Shown here: in pieces, positions 9,721-20,960 of the stretch
Layout: each line of letters begins with the position of its first letter
Position numbering within the stretch: the first letter of the stretch is position 1
Assembly: GCA_022264855.1 (NCBI GenBank)
Contig: JABYQU010000022.1
Coordinates: forward strand, 470,344-534,343
Length of the DNA stretch: 64,000 nucleotides
Reading direction: 5' to 3'
Source of the DNA: Lenzites betulinus
Lineage: Eukaryota; Basidiomycota; Agaricomycetes; Polyporales; Polyporaceae
Position numbers and translations under genes: made by a program
Notes under the pieces: model-generated
The model's database searches: none
What the model was told of the DNA's origin: nothing
The model's input: only the letters and a program-made list of their open reading frames with translations

Positions 9721-12700
9721 TTACATCACAATGAGTGACCTACATATATTTGATACAAAGGTGAGGCTTACTTTGAGTACCTTCTGGCGCGGCTTGGGCT
9801 TAGGCTTCGGTCTCGGTTTTGGTTTCTGAGGTACGTCTGTGTGGTCGCTCGGCCCGTTAAGCGTCATCCCGGCGGTGAGTCCCCTGTCTTGAGAGATTGG
9901 CCATAGATAAGGACTGTCGTCGGCGTTGGTGATCGTCGCAATGAAACCGTCAAAAGTGAGTGGTGTGTCAGAGAGACGAAGGCGTTCAGGGTGTAGCATG
10001 GTGGACGAGGTAAGGGCGGGGTCCTTGGTATCGTACGCCCCTTCGCATGCAGCGGCAGCTTGTTCGGCATGTGATAGATGGCGTATGACAGTTGCCCCAG
10101 AGCCTAAACTCCGCCTAGGGGACATTATGATACTAAACAGTGTAAGGTCATCGTGTGGAGGGCGTCCAAGGTACGTCCGCATGATCACGAGGTCAAAGAG
10201 GGTTGCTGCAATCCCTAAGACCAGCGCATCTGTAGGGAGCTCTAGAATTGAAGTACGCGTCCTGAGCAGTATGCGTAGCCTGACCAGATGGTCAGTGACG
10301 AGCGAGCTGTCGCCCGGCAGGATATTAAGCCTGTGTCGGGTTGCGAAATGGGTAATCGATGCTGGGTTGTCGGTCGACTTTCCATCCATGAAGGACAGGA
10401 AATCTTCGACGACAGGATGTGTCTGCTTGCCTAGGAGTATCTCCATTACCGTAGGGAAGGCATCTTGTAACGCTAGAGAGAGCTCCGGGACTTCGAAGCT
10501 GGAGGAATCGGCAGCATCTTCGCACAGCCTTCTTGGCCATTGAATGTCGCCTATCTATGTGACAAGACAGTCAGGATTAATAGACTGGCTTGAAAATTGA
10601 TACCTGAGCTTACTGAGATCATATGTGACGCACTACGCTGCTGTAAGATTGCTTCGGCGACCTCGCGGAGTGTCCTCTTGAACTGCGGAGCGGCAGGAGA
10701 CTCGCCAGTGCGATAGATGTTACCGTCATGCCATTGCAACTGTACAGTGGATCCAAATCTTGCCAGAGGAACGTCAAGGAGACGAGCAGGAGAATAATGG
10801 TCGGCTTGGCTACTTGATGCAGGTGTTGTTCGGAATAAAGCATACTGTTGGTGCCTATTGATCAAAGGGTTCTTAACATGCAATCCGACGCAAAATTAAA
10901 GGTTGAACGTTGACTTACAACCATATCCGCCGACGGTCATGGATGCTCTGCAGGTCTAGTATATCGAGACCTTGGCATAGTGGGCAGACCCATGTACTCT
11001 GCGGAGAGTCGTAGTCTTTGGGGAGCACATACTCGCTTGAAAGCAGGACTTGAATACATGGCACATGCGACCAGCGTTGACAGAGATCGCAGGAGACCAT
11101 ATCCCCCTCGTCGACTTGCTCACCGCATCCTCCAATACAGTCAACGATGTCTGGCAGATTACTCTGTGGGCTAGTGCGTTGGAGAGGGCTCAGAGAAGGG
11201 CTGACATGATGTAGATGAGACTCCACATCACTTGTTGACGACTCGTAAAACACTAGCGGTGCCAGTGGTGAAGGGCTTTCTGGGCGGCCGGTGACGTGGA
11301 GATTGGGAACGGATGAGGGTTGCGGTGGGCTGTCCAGGCCAGACAGATCCATTACGTCGGATTTGCTGTGATGCTTTGAGTCATAATCCCATTTCGCTAT
11401 GCGAGCAAAGTCCTCTTCAATCAGCTTGAGTGATCGCTGAGATATCTAAAGACATGATGTTTCGACTGTCAGCCTGGTCTCCGTGTCCATATGATTTAAA
11501 TTGTGAGCATATAGGGTGCACTTACCGACTTCTCTGTTCGTCTTGTATAGATATACATGACTACGTCATGCCGTGGACGCGTGCAGGCATCACAGTCTCC
11601 AATGTCGACAAGTTTACCTCTATGCCTAGCACAGTCATAGGCAAATGTGCGGCCGTGAATTACGTACTCTCCTGTGAAGTGTCCTGGTTTGTGCAATATC
11701 CGGCCAACGAGCGAATATTCTATGCAGTTAGTATCACCTGGTAGCCCCATGGAAGACACAACATTGTGCTGCGGCAGTGAAGGGATGTACAACGACTGAG
11801 GGAACACGACGGGGGGTGGGTTCCTGGCGTGGTATGCAGTAGGAGTGTCGCCTATTGTTTCGGGAAGGATATGGAGGAGACGCGGCCATGAGGTTTGCAT
11901 GGCGCTGATCCTACAAATGGAGACGCAACCGTCCTGAGGACAGGCAGGCCCGATAAGCTCGTGGATTGGATCGCTTCCATGGTGTCGATTGCCCATAGGA
12001 CGACAAGGGATGAAGTGGGCAAAGTACCCCTGGAGTGAGAGAGCCTGTGATCCGATTATCATCAGCAACATACTACGACTCGCCATGAGCAGTAAATAAA
12101 CATACCTCAGGCTCGGGAGTCAGCATTACGGAGCTTGTTCCACTACTACCATATAAGCTGGCAAGTCGTATATCCTTGGCACGCAATGAGTAGATCACAG
12201 GAAGCGGGATACAGTCCTCGGTACGATATCCACAGTCAGGGCATGTCCATTCGGCGTAGTGGTGTATCGCAAACGTCTGGCGAGTTTCAGGACTATTGAT
12301 AGCGGCAGTCTGACCGAGGCGGTAGAAGCAGTTAGATTGGAGATACTCAAATTCTAACAGTGATAAGTACTTACCTGTACGGCACGTTCAATCCACGTAT
12401 ATGCACATCCATGCGAGTCCTCCCGTTCCACAAGCTGCCAGGTGCGAAAAACTGCATGTTTAATGACACGCTGGCAAAGTTCCATCGCGCGTCGCCCGTC
12501 AAGCACATCAGAGCCATGTTGAGCCCATTTTAGACGGGCCTCGAAGTGGTAGAAGATTGAAGCGAGCACAGAGTCGATCGGGAGAATAGAGTGTTGTAGT
12601 TTGTAACGCTCATCGGGTGACCAAAGAGTGTATGCACGGAACCAGGCCTCCAGGGGATGATCAGTGAAGCACGAGCTGTTTGAGAGCCTGTATGACATGA

Positions 12701-15387
12701 ACATGAACTTGTTGTTATCACGGACAATCTGTGTCTGTGGTGCTGCTATGGTGGTTGCGATAGTAGGGAGAGTAATCGTTGCAGGCACGATACAAGCCGG
12801 GGACGTGAGGCGGCTGACTGGTATAGTGTTGGCGGTGTTGGCGGTGTTGGCATTGGTGGTTTTGGTATCGGCGGTGTCGGTGCTGGCGGTTGTCTTCGGA
12901 AGTGCCAAAGCCTCGATCGTGTCTGGTGCCCGCCCATCGTTGGGATGAAATACTGTGCGCCCCTTTCGTGGGGGGCGTTCTCGTGGGCCAGTAGGCCAAG
13001 GGACATGTCCATCTATAGCACCAAGCAAGGTACGTTAGCCGATAGTAATATTAATTGCCAGCGCAGACTCGGTCCCCTATTGTAATAGTACCCACCAAGA
13101 ATTGCTTGATGACGACGCTCAAGCTCTTGGCAGTGTAAGAAGAGTGCACGAACACCATCAATGAGATCGTGACCCTTTCCAGACGCGTGGTGAAGGAGTG
13201 CATGCTGCGTCTCGACAGGGTTTGATGTGCGGGGTAGCTGTTGAGCAGTTTCTTCACTCATTGTCTTCTTGACGGGGAATAGCATGCGGGCAACAAGTGG
13301 TTGAAGCCACCACGAGATCCAGTTCTCGATACGGGGAAACTCAAGCCTGAGGCTTTGCACGGTCTGCTCGAACTCCTGCTCCGTGCACAAGGGGGAGAGC
13401 ATGACACGAAGGAGTCGTTCAAACCGATCTCGGTGATCAGGAGGCACGAGCGCCCCATTCTGCTGAACTCGCTTCCCAGAGCGCCAGAAGTGCACCTCGC
13501 ATCCCTGCAAGAAGTCAGAAGCTTCGTGCATGAATGCTTGATGTTGCGCTGCCTGCGCTTCAGGGCTTAATCGGCTCCACCCGCCGAAAAGTGCTGCCAT
13601 AGTAGCAGCATATTCTTCTGTGTACGCTGCTCGTTGGGCTGCTGAGAAATCCATGACCTATGTATAAGAGCGGCATCAGATCGAATGAATGGATAGGGAA
13701 ACGTATGAATATATGTATACCGCAGAGAGTAGCCTGGGTTCAAACTGTGCATCGGCGCTGTTTACAATCGTCATGTTGAGTTGACGAAAGTGAGGGCGAT
13801 GATCCTCAGTACGTTGGCCTCCAATCCACGAGTAGACAATGGGGACCCAAGCAGCAAGGGTTGTATTGAATGCGGCACTTGTGACAAGAAGACCGTGCTT
13901 GAAATATGAGTGATCGCTGTCGGTGACGGTCCCGCTTCTGTCTTCAAGGTCGGAGCTGTACATAGGATCTAAAGCATCGTTCACATTCTCTTTGGTCAGC
14001 TGACGCATGAACGGTGTCTGCATGATAAAATATGCTCCATCAACAAAGCCAGAGTCGACTAGGAATGGAGATGCGAGGTCGGTATTCAGCTGTGCCAGTG
14101 CTTGTAGAACCGGCCCGCCGCCCTTCGCTGCAGGCTGCCGCAACTGCAAACGCTCTCGTCCCTTGTTGACCTGATAGCGAGCAGTGCGGGCATCGGTGAG
14201 GATGGGAGAGATCATGCCTAATGGTGTTGACTCAGGTGCGATATCTCCAGTGCGAAGCTGGTGAGCTGTGGCATCAGGCCGCCGCTTGATCTGTGTATCG
14301 AGTGCCACTTCCTCTGCCTTGGAGAGATGACCATCGCGTGGAGGGTGTGGGTGTTCATGCTCGCCAGTGTGCTCCCAAATATCGACCATATCGTTGTCGC
14401 GTTCCTCCGAGTAGTGGTACGTTCTTGCATCGCAGGTGATGAGATCGAGGGAGTCTCGAGGGCAGCTGCGGTGTGAACACCCTAGCAGAAGCTGTTTACC
14501 ACGAGCAGTCGAGTCGGTCTTGGGACGTAGGCAACGCAGACATTGGCTACACTGTATGACTCCTAGACAGCCTCGGCGCTCGACCATGAAGTCTTTGCTG
14601 GGATGATGGCCATCGCCAATTGACCGCCATGCCCAGCGGGTACGCTTCCACTCCGAGCTGCGTTTGCCTTTCTTGCGAGGCGTTGCTGTGCGCACCTTCT
14701 CGCGTGTCTGTTCGCCCTGGGGCCAGTCGCGTGCGGCCACCGCTATTTGATTATTAGAACGTCAGTTTCAGGCAAATTACTATACTGACAACATACCTTT
14801 TTGCTCGTCTGTATGCTCCACAGAAGCCTGAGGTGCCGCCTGTTGCAGCTCTCTTTCACGTCCAGCTGTAGTCATTCCAGCTGGGGTTGCCGTGCGCATA
14901 TCTCCATTCGCTGTACATGAGAACATTAGACAAATATTGATATAAATAGAGTACTCCGACCTTCAAGCGATAACCTGACTGCGTGCATTGGATCGGGCGG
15001 AGTCATTCCGGGTCCATGTGCATATGGACCAGGCCAGAAGGGAAGATAGGGTGCCGGTGCAGAGCCCCATTGTGGAAGCGAATACTGCACAGGGGCAGGG
15101 ACAGTCAGAGCAGGAGCCCCGGGTGCAGGGAGTGTTCCCGTGGTCGGATATGGCGGCATGTTGTAGTACACAGGGTGTCCATATCCTGCAGGGAGTTGAT
15201 TAGGTGGCAGGACGGCGTTGGGAGGAGACTGAGGGAGCTGTGGTGGAATAGAGGTGGATGCAAGTGTAGAACCAGTGACTGCGACAGTCTGGCGACGTCC
15301 ACGCCGGTGCTGAGACTCAGAGGAGCTTGCGGAAGCAGCGGAACGGGTACGGTGAAGCCCTAGCCAAGAGAGTACAGTGTCAAACAT
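9721..15387 (-). CDS. multidomain MULE transposase: GCM-type zinc finger, DDE core, USP-like peptidase, PHD finger
   Basis: Ten exons (complement): 14961..15387, 14797..14910, 13721..14742, 13096..13657, 12375..13012, 12106..12309, 11526..12044, 10919..11445, 10614..10854, 9721..10554. The total is 5088 nt, exactly 1696 codons, with no internal stop. Residues 1-180 are Pro/Ser-rich. About 210-310 is a GCM-like zinc finger (WKRTRWAWRS, CLGVIQCSQC, HEHPHPP). About 450-700 is the MULE transposase core: D457 in SDHSYFKHG, D524 in VMDFSAAQR, the GCEVHF motif, and E670 in TSNPVETQH. About 810-1150 resembles a USP/C19 peptidase: Cys box NSSCFTDHP (C823), a CPDC zinc ribbon, and His box GHFTGEYVIHG (H1111). 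A PHD finger lies at 1265-1320 (CIGGCG, WVCPLC), then a segment with weak BAH/Tudor-like character and a KPKPRPKPKP basic tail. The 3' end is least certain, because a donor exists at 9775. Confidence 0.75.
12822..12905 (-). repeat. in-frame 9-12 bp coding repeats in the transposase linker
   Basis: Imperfect tandem units around GTTGGCGGT on the plus strand encode a Thr/Ala/Asn-rich stretch (NANTANTANT) on the minus strand, between the DDE core and the USP-like Cys box, at about residues 750-772 of the fused protein. It looks like a flexible linker between two globular domains. Confidence 0.7.
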
Positions 15388-17326
15388 GACGCCGCTTCTC
15401 TAGCCTGTCCAGTTGTGTTAGAAGACACAGGTAAGCGAGTAGAGAAGCAATCGCACTCACAAGAAAACTGCGCCGATCATACTCTTGCCGAATCGGGAGT
15501 GGGAGGGATGTCAGAACTGGTGGCAATACACATCGAGAATTCAATGTTGCTCGCCGACGTACTCACTTGGACCGATCGCCCCATATTGAACACACAGTTA
15601 CATGGGTGCTTATTCAAATGCTTACATGCTTGGAATGTGCTTGTATCATGGCGCAGCTGGTCACGCACCTGCCGGGCGGGCCAGCAACTCACAGAATCAG
15701 ATATGACTCGGGCATACTATAACCATGGTGGCCCCGGCATGCCAGCCACGCCGAACAGCTAATAGCAGCTGCTGTTCACCGAGGCAGGCTACCGGTAGGA
15801 TGAGATATTACAAGTCCCTCTATCTGAAGACCGTTGCATAAGCATGAGTCTTTGACGTTCAACTTTGTCATTCGCAAGTCGAGCTTGAGACTCACCTCTG
15901 TCTGATTGTCTGATTGTGGTCGGTAGAACCCTAGTTATTTGATCAGTGAAGACAAGAAATATATATGTGCATGTACTCCGGTGGCCTGAGGTGAGCGTAT
16001 GTGCATGATTATATTGATGTAAGAAAGCCGAGAAAGTCGAGCGACCGCTGATCATCTGAGCGTCTACTTCAACTCACTTTACTTTGCTTTGCTTCGCTTG
16101 AGTGAGCTTAGCTGCGCTTTAGTTGACCCGAGTCCCTTTCGGTCAATTCACTTAGCTTCAGTTAGCTTCGGATCACTTTAGCATGCGTTAGTACACTTAT
16201 CGTGCACATATATGCACGGCCGCTTACCAGTGCGCCCTTCGCGAGTGCTTCTGTTGTCTAACCATAAGATGGGGTCAGACCGATGTGTGTGGCGGAGGTC
16301 ATAGCATACTAAGCATAGCACTAGTGATCAATTGGTGTTCCCTACCAGGGTCGAGCGTTGTGCAGGTACTGTACACAATCATCTGAACATGTGTTGGCTT
16401 TGCTGTTGTGATGCAAAGTGAGCATATGCGCGGTCTCGTTCGCTTTGATTTACTTTGGTTCACTTTGCCTAGCATTGTTCGCCTTGAAATAACATGAGGT
16501 GGCTTGGGCTCACTTTTTCGAGCTGGGATTAGCTTTACTTGACTTTCATGACCGTCCGTAGAAGTACTCGTCCTTCACTTACGCGTAGGCCACTCCCCGT
16601 TTGGCTACTACTACCGAACGCTACCATCGAGCGCTAATCTCAGTTCGAGAGTGTCGAACCGCGGGCTGGCATAACTTATGCAGCATAAATTACTAAGGAA
16701 AGGGAGGTACCCCACCACATACAGCATGTCATAATCTAGCACCTGTGTGTTTATTATGTACACAGCGATGATAATGGAGGAAGCCGAGTCACCGTGAGTT
16801 GCAGTACTCCTGCGGCGTCTGATAACCATAATATGGGGTTAGGCCAGTTTACGTGCGGCGAGATTATCGAATGTTACGAATATTCAGAGGTACTGCACAA
16901 AGCTGTACCTTGTGAGGTGTTTATAATCAGACTTCGAAGAGCGGAAAGTACTCGGAGTACAACACCGTGAACGGAACCGGTTTGGTAGCGCCTCCAGTAG
17001 CCCAGTGTGATTTCTATCGAACATATACCTTGCTCGTAGTGTCGCGCAGCGGACGCGCTGAAGGTAAAGATAGCGTACAGAGAGCGCTGCTAGGTAAAGC
17101 TTGTAAGCTTAACGAAGTGAGCAATGTCGCTTGTGGCGCAAAGTGAGCGTACGCGCGCTTCTGTTAGCAGAAGTCAGAAAAGTTACAAATAAGTGCAAAG
17201 CAAAGCGAAATAGTGAACCCTCTATCACGCGGGGGGATGTCTGCAGTCAGGAGAGTCAATTACGCAACCGCTGTTGTACACTAAATAATGATACACCGAG
17301 AATAATCCGAGCCATACATCCACGCC
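15388..17326. other. non-coding right flank of the transposon with repeat clusters
   Basis: No gene was supported. Subterminal-type repeats occur at about 16070-16200 (ACTCACTTTACTTTGC), 16435-16560 and, inverted, 17110-17215 (GCAAAGTGAGCG). Two segments, 16256-16298 and 16816-16862, are diverged direct copies sharing AACCATAA-ATGGGGT; a second pair, 16411-16440 and 17131-17165, shares GCAAAGTGAGC followed by a CGCGC context. This suggests an old duplication of about 560-720 bp. From about 17250 the sequence becomes the 3' flank of histone H4. Confidence 0.5.
16070..16200 (+). repeat. right-side subterminal repeat cluster
   Basis: Diverged copies of CTCACTTTGCTT again occur (ACTCACTTTACTTTGC, TTTGCTTCGCTTGAGTG, CAATTCACTTAGCTTCAG), in the same orientation as the left cluster. 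Further copies lie at 16435-16560, and inverted copies at 17110-17215. Confidence 0.65.
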
Positions 17327-17923
<597 letters not shown>

Positions 17924-18268
17924 GTTTGAGAAGGTAGTAGTAGTTGAGAGAAGTGCTTAAAAAGCGAGTTTGTGTGCTTCGACTTGAGCGAGCGGCGGCG
18001 GAGGCTTGTGAGAGACGAAGGGGAGTGAGGGAGGCTCAGCCACCGGCCCAGCGGCATATATACGACGCGCCTGTGGCAGGGTCACGTGCGTGAACCTTAT
18101 TTCCTTGTTGACCGCCGATCAACGCGTCGCGGCACGTGCCCTGGCGCGTCGCGCGCATATAACACCTCTCGGCCCGGCAGCCACTCTCCCTCCATCCCTC
18201 GCTCTTCCCATCGGCCTCGAAACATCAGCCATCGACATCACCACCACTACACACAAACACAATCAGCA
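17924..18268. promoter_or_regulatory. shared divergent promoter of histone H4 and H3
   Basis: A 345-bp interval separates the two divergent ATGs. TATA-like elements point each way: CATATATACG at about 18056-18064 for H4, and CATATAAC at about 18156-18163 for H3. GC-rich CGCGTCGCG / GCGCGTCGCGCG repeats between 18122 and 18155 are candidate factor sites. The H3 leader ends in a CACCACTACACACAAAC run typical of highly expressed fungal genes. Coordinated S-phase use is inferred from the pairing. Confidence 0.75.
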
Positions 18269-18863
<595 letters not shown>

Positions 18864-19101
18864 GGGGGTGTGGTCGTCCGTTGTCTCGTCTTTTTGTATT
18901 CCTGTATCGGTGTATTTGTACTGTTCATTAGATAATTTCTTTCCCTTTCACTCGGAGTGTACTGTGTGATGCGTGAGCCCAATGATAATTCCCGATTCAG
19001 TGGAGGATAATTGAGGTGCTCCAATCATCCAAGTCATTTCAATTATGATACATTGAGAGTTCAGCCTGATACAATAGTCGGTGTACTTGATACAGGCTAC
19101 T

Positions 19102-19793
19102 TCATCGCCCCTCGTGCTTAAGCATGCCCGAATAGAGTGGATAGGGCTGCCCCATCCACGTCGGAAGCTCTGTGTGGTCTTTATGCGCATCGTCCGTGTT
19201 GGGATGCACGAGTACGCTGGTGTGCGCGCGCATAGCATGAGCAACATGTCTAACACGTCTAACACCACGAGCGGAAGTACGTACGACAGTGGACCCCGGT
19301 TCACCACAAGCCACGAGAAGAAGGTGCCGGTCTGGTGCGGGGTGAACACGTTCACTTCGAACATGGGCACGGGGTGCGGCCCCACGGCCTTGTCCCACAG
19401 CTTATAAACGCGGAACTGCAGAGATGCAAGTCAACGGGGCTAGAACTGCTGTGGGTTTTAATGCGTGCGTACCTCGGGGAACTCCCGACGGATGCGCTCA
19501 TGGAGCTCGGCGGCATACTTGACCTCGACGGGCGAGTTGGGATGGTAATAAACTAGCGCAAAGTATTAGTCACGACTACTCAGAGAATGCGAGCAGTATC
19601 ACACGAGCGCGGGTGACCTACTGTGGAAGTCGAACCCATTGTTGGACGAGTCGATCGGCGCGGGGAAGTCGTCGTACGCAGCTGAGCGCGGGCCTGGGGG
19701 GTTGAAGAACGACTTGCCGTCCGCGTTCAGCGTCGTCGGCAGCGGCTCCGCGTTCTCGTAGCCCGCGAGCGGCGACTTGTAGTGGCTGGACAT
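19102..19793 (-). CDS. DOPA 4,5-dioxygenase-like protein
   Basis: Four exons (complement): 19622..19793, 19473..19552, 19285..19415, 19102..19216; 498 nt, 165 aa. The product is a small cytosolic vicinal-oxygen-chelate-like protein of the DODA family, whose Amanita member cleaves L-DOPA to betalamic/muscaflavin pigment precursors. Family landmarks are FDFHIYYHP near residue 57, then VGPHPVPMFEVN, WLVVNRGPLSVLVHPNT and DHTELPTWMGQPYPL; the His residues are the expected iron ligands. The last junction (GTACGT donor at 19284) is needed to recover the SVLVHPNT motif. Many non-pigmented fungi carry such genes and the physiological substrate is usually unknown, so enzyme activity on DOPA is an inference. 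It is divergent from MOZART1. Confidence 0.88.
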
Positions 19794-20201
19794 ATTAACT
19801 AGGTACGATGAAACTGATATGCTCGGCTGCGTCGGGCTGAAGACAGAGAAACCAGAAAGGCAATCTGGTAGTGGTGGATGGGTTCCGTTCAGCGTCGACA
19901 GACTCCACTGTCTTAAGTACACAGCAGATTGACGGTTAACCGGGGAGAAGGTGGGAGAGGGTTCACACCGAACGCGTGAATGAATAACGCAAACGCACCC
20001 TCTGCAGACGTGCTTTGGTCAGGATGTGCTCGATTATAGACACTGGACTCAGCGTGTATGACTAAGCCCAGTCAGACGCAAGTCGCGACGCGCGACCCGC
20101 CGCCGCCCCAGCCACTTCCTCAGCCCGCTACCACCAGCGCCGGACGCGCCGGCCTTACGCACGGCGCACGCGACCGAATTGCAATTGGGAGGACTTTCAT
20201 A
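19794..20201. promoter_or_regulatory. intergenic region between two divergent genes
   Basis: A 408-bp interval between the DODA-like and MOZART1 start codons. It should contain both promoters. A CGACGCGCGACCCGCCGCCGCC-type GC-rich stretch occurs at about 20085-20110. No further feature was identified. Confidence 0.5.
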
Positions 20202-20564
20202 ATGTCTACGCGAGAAGCAGTCCGTCTGTCAGCAGCCGAGGAGACACTGAACAGTACGCCCGTTTTACATACCCTCGGTTTTTCAGATGACTGCAGCTCG
20301 CGCCCCCACTAGCTCTCCACGATATCTCGCAGCTGCTCAACACGGGCCTTGACAAGGAGACGCTCGCGACTTGCGTGGGTCTCATCGAGAGCGGCGTGAA
20401 CCCCGAGGCTCTAGCGGTATGTCTTCATACAGTCTCCAAGCCCCTGGTATGAAGCAGGCTGACGCGTTGCGTGATGATTCCGTCCGAAGGCTGTTATCCA
20501 GGAGCTGAGGCGCGAAAACGCTGCGACCGCAGGCAAGCCGGCGCGCTCGACGAACGGTCGATAG
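20202..20564 (+). CDS. mzt1: mitotic-spindle organizing protein 1 (MOZART1)
   Basis: Three exons, 20202..20253, 20313..20416 and 20490..20564, total 231 nt, giving 76 aa, the normal size for MOZART1. It is a small helical subunit that binds the N-termini of gamma-tubulin complex proteins and helps recruit and activate the gamma-tubulin ring complex at spindle poles. The core reads [40 protein letters not shown] and LRREN, closely matching the family. The first acceptor was placed at 20312 (CACTAG), because the alternatives at 20286 and 20295 put the conserved DISQLLNTG frame out of phase. It is followed by SF3B1 on the same strand. Confidence 0.93.
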
Positions 20565-20960
20565 CCTGCGGTTGGAGGAGCGTATGCGAACTTGATTCTC
20601 AACAGGGGAGCTTGTTAGGAGGGTCGGGCATCTGTATGGCGTTTCCTTGAATCTCATTGTGTAGGAGTACTATCAGAGAAGAGCTGTCATGCCGCAAATG
20701 TGTAGTCTGCAAAGCCAAGGTTCGCATATCGTGAGCCAGAGCGCAGCCTGAGCCTGAGCCGGAATTGCAAGACGACCACCAGGAGCAGCGAGGAGGATGA
20801 GCGCTAATTCAGGCGCTCCTGTCTGAATTCGATCGGAGCCTTCAAATTGAAACACCGCTGTGGCGCCATTTACTCAGCTGTCGTGGACGACTTGCACCAA
20901 ACGCTCATCTCCAACGGTCTCGCTGCTGTCCTTCCGCTCCCTTGCTTTTTCATTTCCACC
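20565..20960. promoter_or_regulatory. intergenic region upstream of SF3B1
   Basis: A 396-bp interval carrying the MOZART1 3' UTR and the SF3B1 promoter. A CT-rich leader (CTTCCGCTCCCTTGC and TTTTTCATTTCCACC) precedes the ATG at 20961, which sits in a strong CCACC-ATG-G context. The open frame extends upstream to 20847 but an earlier start lacks family support. Confidence 0.5.

Larger units (their letters stand above)
9250..17220. mobile_element. probable Mutator-like (MULE) DNA transposon, boundaries uncertain
   Basis: The block carries one transposase gene (9721-15387, minus). On both sides it is bordered by AT-richer sequence packed with a short motif, consensus near CTCACTTTGCTT, at about 9300-9455, 16070-16200 and 16435-16560, and in reverse orientation at about 17110-17215. 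Clusters of short subterminal repeats are common in MULE elements. No long terminal inverted repeat was found by eye. An 11-bp direct repeat, TAGTGTCGCGC, at 9188-9198 and 17037-17047 is a candidate target-site duplication, but about one such match is expected by chance in flanks of this size. The mobile nature is inferred mainly from the transposase. Confidence 0.6.

Noticed and set aside
11526..13012. Ulp1/C48 SUMO protease, as found in some MULE elements
   Set aside because: The order is Cys box first and His box last with a zinc-ribbon insert, whereas Ulp1 has His, Asp, then Cys.
9721..15387. KDZ (Kyakuja-Dileera-Zisupton) transposase, considered because these are common in mushrooms
   Set aside because: No CxC clusters or KDZ signature motifs were seen; the D-D-E spacing with GC..H between the second D and the E fits MULE.
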